DNA of 64,000 nucleotides from contig NZ_JANWOI010000005.1 of assembly GCF_027920805.1 (NCBI RefSeq), forward strand, positions 62,001 to 126,000, written 5' to 3'. Each line of letters begins with the position of its first letter. Positions within the stretch are counted from its first letter, which is position 1. Shown one piece after another: positions 1-8,154 of the stretch. Origin of the DNA: Govania unica. Lineage in GTDB: Bacteria > Pseudomonadota > Alphaproteobacteria > Sphingomonadales > Govanellaceae. The translations under genes were made by a program, and so were the position numbers. The notes under the pieces were generated by a model. The model saw only the letters and a program-made list of their open reading frames with translations. It had not been told where the DNA came from and searched no databases.

Positions 1-752
1 TTGAACGGCGTGCGGATTCGTTGCACCATATCGGCGATGGCTTGCGGACAATAGGCCCAGCCGATGCGCAAGCCTGCCAGACCATAAATCTTCGAAAATG
101 TCCGCAGCATCACAGCATTTTCAGCGTTGCGCACAATGTCGAGCCCCGGTTCATAGGCCTTATCCGTCGCATATTCCGCATAGGCGCTGTCGATCATCAA
201 AAGCACCGATGGCGGAAGCTCCCTATGCAGGCGCTCGATCTCGCTGCCCGACAGGCAGGTGCCGGTTGGATTGTTGGGGTTGGCGATGGCAACGATTTTT
301 GTTTTTTCCGTCACGGCGCGGAGAATGGCGTCGATGTCAGTCCGGAAATTGCGTTCAGGCGCACGAACGATTTTTGCCCCCTGCGCCTGGCCATGGACTT
401 CATACATGACAAACCCAAACTCACTCATCACGAGTTCATCGCCGGGTTCCATGAAGGTCCGGATTAACAGGAGGATAAGTTCCTCCGATCCGTTCCCGCA
501 CAAAATCCGCGACGGCTCGATAGCATATTTTCGGGCAAGGGCGTTACGTAATTCGCTTTGGTCACCATCCGGATACCGATGCAGATACGGCTTTTCCTGA
601 TCAATCACCGCCAGAGCTTTCGGGCTCGGCCCGAACGGCGCTTCGTTTGAAGACAGTTTGATGGGGTTTTTGATTCCGCCGATTTCGCTTTGGCCCTGGA
701 CATAGGGCGCCATGGTCTGAATATTCGGTCGCGCCTTTAAAGCTCGCATCAT
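1..752 (-). CDS. hisC: Histidinol-phosphate/aromatic aminotransferase, HisC type (3' end cut by window)
   Basis: This is a fold-type I PLP aminotransferase, of the kind that converts imidazole-acetol phosphate or aromatic keto acids. The first 250 residues are visible and the C-terminal third lies beyond the window edge. Seen: the N-terminal LSSNEAPFGPSP substrate/PLP segment, NPNNPTG near residue 158, the aspartate of MIDSAYAEY near 188, and the PLP lysine in TFSKIYGLAGLRIG at about residue 221. The start is ATG at 752 (a second ATG at 749); an upstream in-frame stop rules out a longer protein. A promoter region with the dyad GCTTCTG...CAGAAGC (775-799) lies upstream and is shared with the divergent flavin reductase. 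Because the neighbours look catabolic rather than his-operon genes, it could be an aromatic-amino-acid aminotransferase of the HisC family. Confidence 0.9.
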   Translation of the reverse strand, partial: MMRALKARPNIQTMAPYVQGQSEIGGIKNPIKLSSNEAPFGPSPKALAVIDQEKPYLHRYPDGDQSELRNALARKYAIEPSRILCGNGSEELILLLIRTFMEPGDELVMSEFGFVMYEVHGQAQGAKIVRAPERNFRTDIDAILRAVTEKTKIVAIANPNNPTGTCLSGSEIERLHRELPPSVLLMIDSAYAEYATDKAYEPGLDIVRNAENAVMLRTFSKIYGLAGLRIGWAYCPQAIADMVQRIRTPF

Positions 753-976
753 GATACTCGGATTTGGGTTGCTTGCTTCTGTCAGCAGAAGTCAGAAGCG
801 CTATCGCTTCAACTTCGTTATTTTGATACATCCATAAATTATAATTATAATCTCGCGAAGCTGCGGCCCTCGAGCGGTATAAAATTTATTTATAAAATTA
901 TAAGGATAATAAGATTGTGTGAATGAGTGCCTCCGGAGAATACTTGATGTTCTACCGATCATTCGGAGGTCCCAAG
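753..976. promoter_or_regulatory. Divergent AT-rich promoter region between hisC and the flavin reductase
   Basis: The region holds no gene. Positions 830-915 are almost pure A/T, with nested ATAATTATAAT and AAATTTATTTATAAAATT tracts. A dyad (GCTTCTG, TCAG, CAGAAG...CAGAAGC) lies at 775-799 near the hisC start. Both neighbouring genes read outwards, so the promoters must be here. No individual -35/-10 pair is convincing enough to name. Confidence 0.4.
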
Positions 977-1462
977 ATGACAGTATCGATCGATTGCTTT
1001 AAGCGCGGGATGCGTCAGCTGGCTTCGGGCGTGTCCGTCGTTACCAGTCGTTTCGAGGACAATCTGGCCGGGATGACCGTCACGGCCGTGGCATCCCTAT
1101 CCGCAGAACCGCCAAAACTGCTTGTCTGCCTCAACCGCGCGGGACAGACATTCGACATGGTCCGTCAAAGCCGCATCATGTGCGTAAATATTCTGTCCGC
1201 CGAACAAACGGAACTGGCCGCGGCTTTCGCCCGGTCCTCCGAAAACAAATTCGCAGGCTGCGATTGGGATATTGCCAAGACAGGAGCGCCGATCATCAGA
1301 GAGGCCGCGGTCTCGTTCGATTGTCGTATCGATAACATTATAGATGCAGGCACCCATGGCATCGTCATCGGCGAGATACTTGACATTATAATCGCCGAGG
1401 AGGCCAATTGCCTTGTCTATAAGAATGGTCAGTATGGCACCCTGATGATGAAGACAGGGTAG
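977..1462 (+). CDS. Flavin reductase-like domain protein (HpaC/RutF family)
   Basis: This is a 161-residue single-domain protein of the flavin reductase-like family, which binds FMN/FAD and usually feeds reduced flavin to a partner monooxygenase using NAD(P)H. Seen: the family N-terminus FKRGMRQLASGVSVVTS, then GMTVTAVASLSAEPPKLLVCLNR, FCVNIL-like CVNILSAEQ, and the C-terminal GTHGIVIGEI region. The start is ATG 977 rather than 923, because GGAGGT at 965-970 sits 6 nt before it and the extra upstream residues are not family-like. It is followed at 63 nt by a transporter and then a GST in the same direction. No flavin-dependent oxygenase partner is visible next to it; the nearest candidate is the broken luciferase-like gene at 15.4 kb. 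Confidence 0.88.
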   Translation: MTVSIDCFKRGMRQLASGVSVVTSRFEDNLAGMTVTAVASLSAEPPKLLVCLNRAGQTFDMVRQSRIMCVNILSAEQTELAAAFARSSENKFAGCDWDIAKTGAPIIREAAVSFDCRIDNIIDAGTHGIVIGEILDIIIAEEANCLVYKNGQYGTLMMKTG

Positions 1463-1525
1463 TTCTGCGTGGGATAGTTCCGGCAACCGTATAAGCGGGC
1501 TGGACATAAAATTGGGGGGAATAGG

Positions 1526-2893
1526 GTGGCACAAGACAAAATTCATGAAACCTGGTCGTCAAGAACCATGTTTCTACTGGCCACCGTAGGGGCGGCTGTC
1601 GGGCTCGGCAGTCTATGGCGTTTTCCTTATATAACGGGGGAGAACGGTGGCGGTGCCTTTGTGCTGTTATACATCGGCTTTATTGTTCTCCTTGGTCTGC
1701 CTGCAGCCGGAATTGAGCTGGCGCTCGGGCGCCTTGGCAAGCAAAGCCCGCTTGGGACCATGAAGAAGCTGGTGGAGCGCGGACAGAATTTCACGTTCTG
1801 GAAAGTCATCGGGGTTTTAAGCCTGCTCATTCCCTTTTTCGCGATGACCTATTACAGCGTCATCGCCAGCTGGACGTTCGATTATTTCCTGAAAAGCGTC
1901 ACCGGTCAGTTGCAAGGCATCAAGGTACAGGAAGCCGAGGACTTGTTCCGTGATTTCCTCAGCTCGCCTTTGCGCATGCTATGTTGGTACACATTATATA
2001 TCGCAGTGGTTGTCTTTGTGATCGGCCGAGGCGTACGCGCCGGGCTTGAAAAAGCCTCGACCCTTATGATGCCGGCGCTTTTCTTGCTGCTTCTCGGGCT
2101 TGTGGCATATGCGGCCCTCTATGGTGATTTTGGCGCGGCCCTGACGTTTTTATTCAAGCCCGATTTCTCCAAGGTGACGGCAACCACCTTCCTGCTCGCC
2201 TTGGGGCAGGCGCTGTTTTCCATGGGCATCGGTGTCGGTGCATTGATGACCTATGGTGCTTATTTGTCGGATGATGTGTCGCTGCCGCGTTCGGCCATCA
2301 TCGTCGGTCTCTCGGTGACATTCGTCTCGCTTCTCGCGGGCCTAGCCATTTTCCCATTTGTTTTTTCCTTTGGTCTCAATCCCGGCGAAGGCCCCGGTTT
2401 GATTTTCGTCACACTTCCTTTGGCTTTTGGACAATTACATTTCGGGACTGTTCTTGGTGGCGCGTTTTTTCTGCTTATGGCCTTTGCCGCACTGACGTCG
2501 TCTTTCGCCATGCTTGAACCGATCGTATCCTGGCTTGAAGAAAGACAAGGCTGGTCGCGCATGAAGCTCGCAGCGACGGCTGGCATCGCGGCCTGGTTTG
2601 TGGGTCTCGCACCGCTGCTGTCGTTCAACGTCTGGGGAAGCATAAAGCTTCTGCCGTTCGTGGCCTTGATCAAGGACAAGACGATCTTCGAGCTTTTCGA
2701 CTTCGTTGTTGCCAATCTGCTGTTGCCGGCCAACAGCATTCTGATTGCCTTGTTCGCCGGATGGGCATTAAGCCGAGCGTCACTGCAGACCGAATTACGT
2801 CTCACTCCGTTAAAAATGGCTTATACGACATTCGTTGCCAAAGTCGGGGCACCCGCGGCCATTTTCGTAATCTTTCTGTCTAGTTTTTCCTGA
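1526..2893 (+). CDS. Sodium:neurotransmitter (amino acid) symporter, NSS family
   Basis: This 455-residue inner-membrane protein belongs to the NSS/SNF family of Na+-coupled transporters (LeuT, TnaT, Tyt1), which usually carry amino acids or related amines. Seen: the TM1 signature VGAAVGLGSLWRFPYITGENGG at residues 17-38 with the unwound substrate/Na+ site, about eleven hydrophobic segments, and the TM6 region GQALFSMGIGVGALMTYG near 230. The start is GTG 1526, chosen because GGGGGGA (1514-1520) lies 5 nt upstream. It sits between the flavin reductase and the GST, all on the plus strand. Substrate is unknown; an aromatic amino acid or amine would suit the HisC-like aminotransferase and the amine dehydrogenase further along, but this is inference. 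Confidence 0.92.
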   Translation: MAQDKIHETWSSRTMFLLATVGAAVGLGSLWRFPYITGENGGGAFVLLYIGFIVLLGLPAAGIELALGRLGKQSPLGTMKKLVERGQNFTFWKVIGVLSLLIPFFAMTYYSVIASWTFDYFLKSVTGQLQGIKVQEAEDLFRDFLSSPLRMLCWYTLYIAVVVFVIGRGVRAGLEKASTLMMPALFLLLLGLVAYAALYGDFGAALTFLFKPDFSKVTATTFLLALGQALFSMGIGVGALMTYGAYLSDDVSLPRSAIIVGLSVTFVSLLAGLAIFPFVFSFGLNPGEGPGLIFVTLPLAFGQLHFGTVLGGAFFLLMAFAALTSSFAMLEPIVSWLEERQGWSRMKLAATAGIAAWFVGLAPLLSFNVWGSIKLLPFVALIKDKTIFELFDFVVANLLLPANSILIALFAGWALSRASLQTELRLTPLKMAYTTFVAKVGAPAAIFVIFLSSFS

Positions 2894-2905
2894 TAGGCGA
2901 ACGTT

Positions 2906-3517
2906 ATGATTGATCTTTATTATTGGCCCACGCCAAACGGTTTGAAGATCGTCATGATGTTGGAGGAATGCGGTCTGCCCTACCGTGTCATTCCCGTTGA
3001 TATCGGGGCCGGAGAGCAGTTCACTCCGGCCTTCCTGAAAATTAGTCCAAACAATAAAATCCCGGCAATTGTCGACCCTATGACCGATCAGCCATTCTCT
3101 CTTTTCGAGTCGGGTGCGATCCTGATGTATCTCGCGAAGAAAAGCCGCAGCCTCCTGCCACGCGAAGCTGATCAGGAATATAAGGTTCTGCAATGGCTAT
3201 TCTGGCAAGTGGGCGGACTAGGCCCCATGGCTGGACAATTCGGGCATTTCAAACAGCTGGCCGCCGAACCTTCCCCCTATGCCACGAGTCGGTACAGAGG
3301 TGAATATCGGCGTCTGTTAGCGGTCATGGATCGTCAGCTCGAAACAGGTGGCTTTCTCGTCGGCGACTACTCCATCGCCGATATCGCTTGTTGGCCCTGG
3401 GTTCATGCCGCTGAGCGTTTGGGTGAAAATATCACTGAGTTTGCGTATTTAAACCGCTGGTACCAAACCATCTTCAGCCGCCCTGCAACGCAACGAAGCC
3501 TGGCAGGCATGCAATAG
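2906..3517 (+). CDS. Glutathione S-transferase, YfcG/Ure2p-like
   Basis: This is a 203-residue cytosolic GST with an N-terminal thioredoxin-like domain (residues 1-80) and an all-helical C-terminal domain (about 88-200). The N-terminal YYWPTPNGLKIVMMLEE is the signature of the YfcG/YghU/Ure2p group, where the Thr-x-Asn pair rather than Tyr/Ser/Cys contacts glutathione. NKIPAIVDP supplies the cis-proline, and FESGAILMYLA the gamma-glutamyl contact. In that group disulfide reductase activity is more typical than conjugation. It starts 12 nt after the transporter stop, so co-transcription is likely. A strong hairpin (3688-3727) lies downstream. Confidence 0.9.
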   Translation: MIDLYYWPTPNGLKIVMMLEECGLPYRVIPVDIGAGEQFTPAFLKISPNNKIPAIVDPMTDQPFSLFESGAILMYLAKKSRSLLPREADQEYKVLQWLFWQVGGLGPMAGQFGHFKQLAAEPSPYATSRYRGEYRRLLAVMDRQLETGGFLVGDYSIADIACWPWVHAAERLGENITEFAYLNRWYQTIFSRPATQRSLAGMQ

Positions 3518-3687
3518 TCATAGCATGATAAATGGGCTTATGTGCGGAGTTGGATTTCTAGCGATGGACAAACAGAGCCCACAGCGGTTCAGTTATCATT
3601 CAGCCCCGCAAAGGCCGTAGGGTACTCAAAAGCCTAGGGCCGGTTGGTGACAGGTTTACCTAATTTAGACAAAGCCCGACACCACGG

Positions 3688-3727
3688 GAGATAAGATAAG
3701 GCATGACGTGATGCCTTATCTTATCTC
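3688..3727. terminator. Perfect 17-bp inverted repeat, bidirectional terminator candidate
   Basis: Arms 3688-3704 and 3711-3727 are exact reverse complements (GAGATAAGATAAGGCAT), with loop GACGTG. It lies between the convergent GST gene (plus) and the small gene ending at 3760 (minus), the usual place for a shared terminator. The stem is A/T-rich and the T tract (CAATTTTG) is weak on the plus strand, so termination is inferred from position and symmetry. Confidence 0.6.
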
Positions 3728-3759
3728 AATTTTGGCATTCGCTAACGGGATGCGCTGCG

Positions 3760-3930
3760 TTATGGCTTGAGTGTGTCCTTCGCATTCTCAACGACGTCTT
3801 GCACTTTGTCTTTTGCCTTTTCAGCTTCTTCTTCAACCTCGTGTTTTGTATCTTCGACAACTTTTTCGACAGTTTCTTTTATCGATTTTTTGATCTCTTT
3901 GCCGATACCAAGGATGCTGTCTTTGTCCAT
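3760..3930 (-). CDS. Small charged helical protein, CsbD-like
   Basis: This is a 56-residue protein made almost entirely of Lys, Glu, Asp and Val in heptad-like runs (IKKSIKETVEKVVEDTKHEV, then AEKAKDKVQDVVENAKDTLK). It has no signal peptide or cysteine, and a long amphipathic helix is expected. The C-terminal half resembles the AxxKGKxQ..GxAKD repeat of CsbD stress proteins and plant LEA-like helices, but the N-terminal half is not a clear match, so the family call is tentative. The start is ATG 3930 with GCAGGAG 7 nt upstream. It forms a minus-strand series with the entericidin-like and disordered small genes and the PAS/LuxR regulator; stress-related proteins of this kind commonly cluster in alphaproteobacteria. 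Confidence 0.7.
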   Translation of the reverse strand: MDKDSILGIGKEIKKSIKETVEKVVEDTKHEVEEEAEKAKDKVQDVVENAKDTLKP

Positions 3931-3999
3931 AATCAATCTCCTGCTTAAGGGGGTGTAGAAGCTAGTCAGTAAAGACCTCAGAGATAGTATGGCGGAAAC

Positions 4000-4179
4000 T
4001 TAAGGCGCGTGCTTATTTGCGCTCTTTTCGATTGCTTCTCTGGTCTTGGAGATATCTTTTCCTGCACCCGCTGTCGTATGGCACGCGCTCAAAACGGTGG
4101 ATGCGCCAGGGATAACAAGAAGTGTTATCGGGACTATTGTGCATGGTCGTTCCCATGAACCAGTTGTTGAAGGCCTCAA
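4000..4179 (-). CDS. Entericidin-like small lipoprotein (start uncertain)
   Basis: The reading frame encodes a hydrophobic segment (TIVPITLLVIPGASTV), the lipobox LSAC, and then HTTAGAGKDISKTREAIEKSANK, which closely matches the mature entericidin A/B family (CNTxAGAGKDxxKAGxAIExxA). The protein is expected to be a tiny outer-membrane lipoprotein. The lipobox cysteine is about residue 33 counted from the first available start, a TTG at 4179. No ATG and no good ribosome site exist in this frame, and an overlapping frame does have ATGs. Either a rare start is used or the 5' end has suffered a frameshift. The coding identity of the 3' half is firm; the start is not. Confidence 0.55.
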   Translation of the reverse strand: MRPSTTGSWERPCTIVPITLLVIPGASTVLSACHTTAGAGKDISKTREAIEKSANKHAP

Positions 4180-4346
4180 TCATTCGCACGAAAGTATAGG
4201 CTAAAAGGGTCTGTGAATTTCGTAAAATTGCATTTTGAAAATCTACGGACAGCCAAGGCATGCGTGATAAACGGTTAAACCCGATATGAAAAGAATTCTA
4301 AATTACCATATAAGATATTTATCTGAATAATGATGTTTCGCATCAA

Positions 4347-4384
4347 GAACCTCTGGGCCAGTATAATAACTGGCCCGGAGGTTC
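4347..4384 (-). terminator. 16-bp hairpin downstream of the small gene at 4394-4567
   Basis: Arms 4347-4362 (GAACCTCTGGGCCAGT) and 4369-4384 pair along 16 positions with a single G-T wobble around the loop ATAATA. It begins 10 nt after the stop codon of the minus-strand small gene. The following U tract on that strand is poor (GTTCTTG), so it may protect the mRNA end rather than act as a classical terminator. Confidence 0.5.
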
Positions 4385-4393
4385 CGGAGTAAG

Positions 4394-4567
4394 TTACTTT
4401 TTGTTCGGATCCTTGGAGCCGCTGTGGGGAGCGGAGCCGCTATGTGAAGCCTGTGGCTTTTCGGTTTTTGCTTCCGGCCCCTGTTTGCCGCCTGCGGATG
4501 GCTTTTGGGCTTGCTCTTTCGCGCCAGGGGTCTGTTTTGAAGATCCGGGGTTTTGATCTTTGTACAT
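4394..4567 (-). CDS. Small disordered hydrophilic protein, function unknown
   Basis: This is a 57-residue protein rich in Lys, Pro, Gly, Ser and Gln (repeated KQ/KP/SG motifs, for example KPSAGGKQGPEAKTEKPQ and SHSGSAPHSGS), with no hydrophobic core, signal or cysteine. It is expected to be intrinsically disordered. The reality of the gene is supported by a good ribosome site (GAAGGATC, 5-8 nt before ATG 4567), a clean stop, and a strong hairpin immediately after it. I do not recognise a family. It lies between the entericidin-like gene and the PAS/LuxR regulator on the same strand. Confidence 0.55.
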   Translation of the reverse strand: MYKDQNPGSSKQTPGAKEQAQKPSAGGKQGPEAKTEKPQASHSGSAPHSGSKDPNKK

Positions 4568-4771
4568 GTCTAGATCCTTCTGTTCAGATATGCCAGGGGG
4601 TGCAGATTTTACGACCCATCACAGGTCGAGGTCTCCATAATATTCTTTCTGGATGAGTTTTGTAGCTTCGGAAGCTACTCATTTATGAAAGGGCATTTGT
4701 GAAGTCTCGGAGAGACAGGCAATGCACAGTTCATCACTGCGGAACATGAATACCGCAGTCAATTGGACGTC

Positions 4772-6868
4772 TTAATCAAGCGGCACGATATCATCAGAGG
4801 GTCCAGCTGCAAGCGCCAGGCGTGCCAAGGCAGGAAGTGATTTGACTTCTGTCTTCTTCATGATTGATGCGCGATGGTTTTCGACCGTGCGTTGGCTTAT
4901 TCCAAGATTCGCCGCGATATTCTTGCTTGCTTTTCCGGCAAGGACCATCTCCATAATTTGAATTTGCCGTTGTGTAAGCCTGGAAAGACGCATCGCGGCA
5001 TCTCTTCGCTTGGAGGGGATGAGGTTTGAGCTTCTGGAGTGCTCAAGCGCACGGTCGATAGATGCCAAAAGATGATGATAGACGGCTGGTTTTTCAATGA
5101 AATCAAAAGCACCTGACTTTATCGCCTGGACAGCCATAGGCAAATCCTGGCAGGCACTTAACATTATGATTGGTAGCGTGCATTCGTCCTTCTGAAGCTT
5201 GTTGAGAAGTTCAAATCCTTTCGTTCCGGGGAGGTCAGTATCAATTATAAGGCAGGCGATAGCCCCGGGTCGGTAAGCTTTGAGAAACGTTTCACTGTTT
5301 TGATAATTAAAAACAGTCCATCTCTTTACTCCATCTCCTTTACTCAATAAGTCACGCATGAGCTTATTGTCATCGATAATATAGACGGTGGAATGCTCAG
5401 AATCGTTATCTCCAACAGGTCCCTTTTTCGGATTTGCGAGATATTTTTGCATGATATTTTTAAATTTTGTGATGCCTTCCGGATCTGCGATCGGGATCAC
5501 GTCATCGAATTTTATGTCGATATATGAATTTTCTTTTTCGTGAGATTTTAAAAGAATAATTGTATTTTTTGGATCTTGGGTTCGGTTAAGAAATATTTTA
5601 ACCTCAGCGCGGGATTGGATGGTTAGAAAATCTTCATCAATCAGTATGAGGTCGGGATGAATTGTATCCTGCTTTAAAAAAGCCATTATGTCTTGAGGGT
5701 TTGAAATGATTTCTGTGTGATGGTTTTCCGTATTGACGAAAATTTCAATATTTCTTTGCTTTTCTGAAGTTGTGAGAGCAACAAGAGTGTTACCATTTGG
5801 AAAGTGGATTTTGTAAATTATGCAATTGCGAAAATAATCCGGATGATTTTCCAATACGGATGATTTTTTTTCAGGGATTGATACTTCTATGCTTATGGCA
5901 ATGCCATTTTTCGGCAGTCCTCGACATTCTATTTGCAGATCCGTTCCTCTCGTTAACTGGCTCATCGTGAAAGGCGCGAAATTATAAACGTCAGTCGCTT
6001 TCGGCAAAGCATTCTGGGATGGGGAAGATTCGACACCCATGGGCGGACGGCACGTCTCAGACTTCCTGTTATCTTTAGCTAAAATTTCAATATTCAGCTT
6101 CTTATTATGGCGACGGCAGCCGATCAGGATTCGTCGGAGGGAAGTGACGTTGAAGATATTATTGAGAAGGTTTTTCAGGATGCTATGCAGAATTGTCTGA
6201 TCACTTATGATCGAGGCGCTGGAAGGCTCAATGTGAATAGAAAATTCTTCTTGATGTGTTGGGGATAAGAATTCCATTTTGAGACAATAGAGAAGATTGT
6301 TGACGGGAAACTCAGAGATTTCCATTCCAGATGCTTTAATGACGGGGTCATTTGTGACTTGTAGAGCGTCAGGGAATTTCGGTTCTTTTCTTAATTTTTC
6401 GATGTTATGAGTTTGCGTCGCGTGCATCAGTTTATTGGGGTCTCTTTGATCGCTGATATCATTGTATGTAATCACGGCGCCATCGATAGATTTGTCATAT
6501 CCACGATAGGGTAAAATACGGCGAATATAGTGCCCGCCTTCCTGAAAGGCGATTGCTCGAGCATAGCTTTTATAGTCAATGAAAAATCTATGGACATCGT
6601 TCAGGAGTAGGTTGTCCAAATCCTGACAGTGAAAGTTTTGAAGTGGTCGGCCGATGTCTCGAAAACTTATATTGAGAAGAGATATAGCTTTCGGCGTCAA
6701 GAAACGGATTACAGAATATCTGTCTAGAAAAATTATGGGGATGTCGGTGCTGCTGATAATATTATGGATGTGAGTGTATGTGACAAGCCGTCTATCCAAG
6801 GGCGCTTGAATTTGATCGTTTGAAGGAGTGACCTCAGTGTTCAGAGACTGTAGCTCTTCTTTCGACAT
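4772..6868 (-). CDS. PAS / degenerate kinase / receiver / LuxR (FixJ-type) regulator
   Basis: This 698-residue cytosolic regulator appears to be decayed in the middle. Residues 35-143 form a PAS domain like the one in CheB/CheR-PAS fusion proteins (TDIPIIFLDR, DIGRPLQNF, RRILPYRGYDKSIDG). Residues 225-335 resemble a histidine-kinase ATPase (ILKNLLNNIFNVT, RRILIGCRRHNKKLNIEI), but the glycine boxes are missing, so ATP binding is doubtful. Residues 373-480 look like a second, degenerate receiver (LILIDEDF). Residues 494-610 are an intact receiver: DD 499-500, phospho-acceptor D543, K593. Residues 628-690 are a FixJ-type helix-turn-helix (LTQRQIQIMEMVLAGKASKNIA). A DNA-binding response regulator controlled by a separate kinase is the simplest reading. 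Codon use is clearly more AT-rich than the flanking catabolic genes. Confidence 0.8.
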   Translation of the reverse strand: MSKEELQSLNTEVTPSNDQIQAPLDRRLVTYTHIHNIISSTDIPIIFLDRYSVIRFLTPKAISLLNISFRDIGRPLQNFHCQDLDNLLLNDVHRFFIDYKSYARAIAFQEGGHYIRRILPYRGYDKSIDGAVITYNDISDQRDPNKLMHATQTHNIEKLRKEPKFPDALQVTNDPVIKASGMEISEFPVNNLLYCLKMEFLSPTHQEEFSIHIEPSSASIISDQTILHSILKNLLNNIFNVTSLRRILIGCRRHNKKLNIEILAKDNRKSETCRPPMGVESSPSQNALPKATDVYNFAPFTMSQLTRGTDLQIECRGLPKNGIAISIEVSIPEKKSSVLENHPDYFRNCIIYKIHFPNGNTLVALTTSEKQRNIEIFVNTENHHTEIISNPQDIMAFLKQDTIHPDLILIDEDFLTIQSRAEVKIFLNRTQDPKNTIILLKSHEKENSYIDIKFDDVIPIADPEGITKFKNIMQKYLANPKKGPVGDNDSEHSTVYIIDDNKLMRDLLSKGDGVKRWTVFNYQNSETFLKAYRPGAIACLIIDTDLPGTKGFELLNKLQKDECTLPIIMLSACQDLPMAVQAIKSGAFDFIEKPAVYHHLLASIDRALEHSRSSNLIPSKRRDAAMRLSRLTQRQIQIMEMVLAGKASKNIAANLGISQRTVENHRASIMKKTEVKSLPALARLALAAGPSDDIVPLD

Positions 6869-8154
6869 TAGAAGTTCCTCATTCGGTGATGCGAGTTCGT
6901 CCTGAGATATTTAAATCTCGACATAAACGGATGTATTTATGTCTCGCGGAGACTTACTTTTTGCGTCTGGATTTTGGAACTTGTCCAGTTTGGTTTTCTC
7001 AGGAAAGCAGGTTTCTGCCTTCAGTACGCAAAGCACGAAACAAGCGACTGAGGAGTTTCTCTGTTACCTCGTTAATTTTATCGCTGTAGCATCCGAATAT
7101 GCAAATAGGATTGCACTCGTAAAATTGGCTTCTACGGAGCAATGTTGTTTGAAATTCAGATAGATAAAAAATACATGTGGCCACATGCAGAAATCTGCGC
7201 ATGGTGAGGGGGCTTGCCAAGGGACATTGATTTGCAGCGATCTGTGTAGTGTTGCATATTTTACATGAGCATTTCCCGATTGAGCGTCCAAATTCTTTGG
7301 TCCTTGAAGGGCCAGGTCGTTGTTGAATCTAGGGGCGTTCAGGGGGTTTTTGCAGAGTTTAACACCCTCAGTCGAGGTGCCTGATGCGATCATCCTCGAA
7401 AGCTTATTCACAAGCTTTGGAGCATCCATAGCATGTCTTTGGATGGCTCCTGTATGATGCAGGTAGCTTCCGTGCATTCTAGATGTATCTCAAATCCATA
7501 CTTCCTGAGGGAAGCAGATCGAAAGACTAGCATATAGTTCTCTGAGGGTCTATGTCCGGAAAGAACTCATGGGGTATTGGCTAAGAAATCTCTTTATATT
7601 CACTTTAAGTTCTTTAGTTTTTTAATATTAATCAATTTCTTATTGGGTGGTTGTTATGAAAAATTGAACGATGTGTGTAAATATTTTCGTGATTTTAGAT
7701 TTATATTTTTGGGATGATGTAAGTAATTAAGAGAGTTTGTTTTTTGGATTTTGACGTTATCTATTTAAAAAATATTTCGAATGCAGTGGAAAATTTCTAA
7801 TAAGTTCTTATTGCTTCATATTATTCATCTCTCGATTCTCAAGGCAATGCCATCGCGGAGAACCGGGTTGAGTATGGATATGAGCAAATCGAGGAAATTC
7901 GTTTTTCATAGCTTGCCCGGCGGGAGGGTCGCATAAGATTTCGTGGAGATTTTTCCAATTTATTTAATGGCTTATGGCATTTTCTTTCTGGTTTTTTAAA
8001 GTGTGATATTATCATTCGGGCAGTATAATTTGTAACTTCTGTGTCAATTGGATGCTTAATTTTCCGGTAGTTATTGGCTCAAGCGTTGTTGTGTTCTGGT
8101 CAAATGAAATCACATTTTTTCGAATGTGAGCCATTGATGGCAAGGAGAAAATCA
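6869..8154. other. AT-rich intergenic region of about 1.3 kb with no convincing gene
   Basis: This stretch separates the LuxR-type regulator (minus) from the lipoprotein gene (plus) and becomes extremely AT-rich between 7570 and 7830. Open frames exist (for example 7064-7477 minus, 137 codons), but none has a recognisable domain, signal peptide or good ribosome site. I see no tRNA and no transposase remnant. The last 200 bases must carry the promoter of the lipoprotein gene. It may hold untranslated regulatory RNA or be acquired, decayed DNA. Confidence 0.5.

Noticed and set aside
3767-3958. 63-codon plus-strand frame rich in Ser/Phe
   Set aside because: It is the complement of the charged 56-residue minus-strand gene, which has a proper ribosome site.
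4662-4678. GTAGCTTC-G-GAAGCTAC inverted repeat as a terminator
   Set aside because: The stem is short, no T run follows on either strand, and it is not next to a gene end; no function can be supported.
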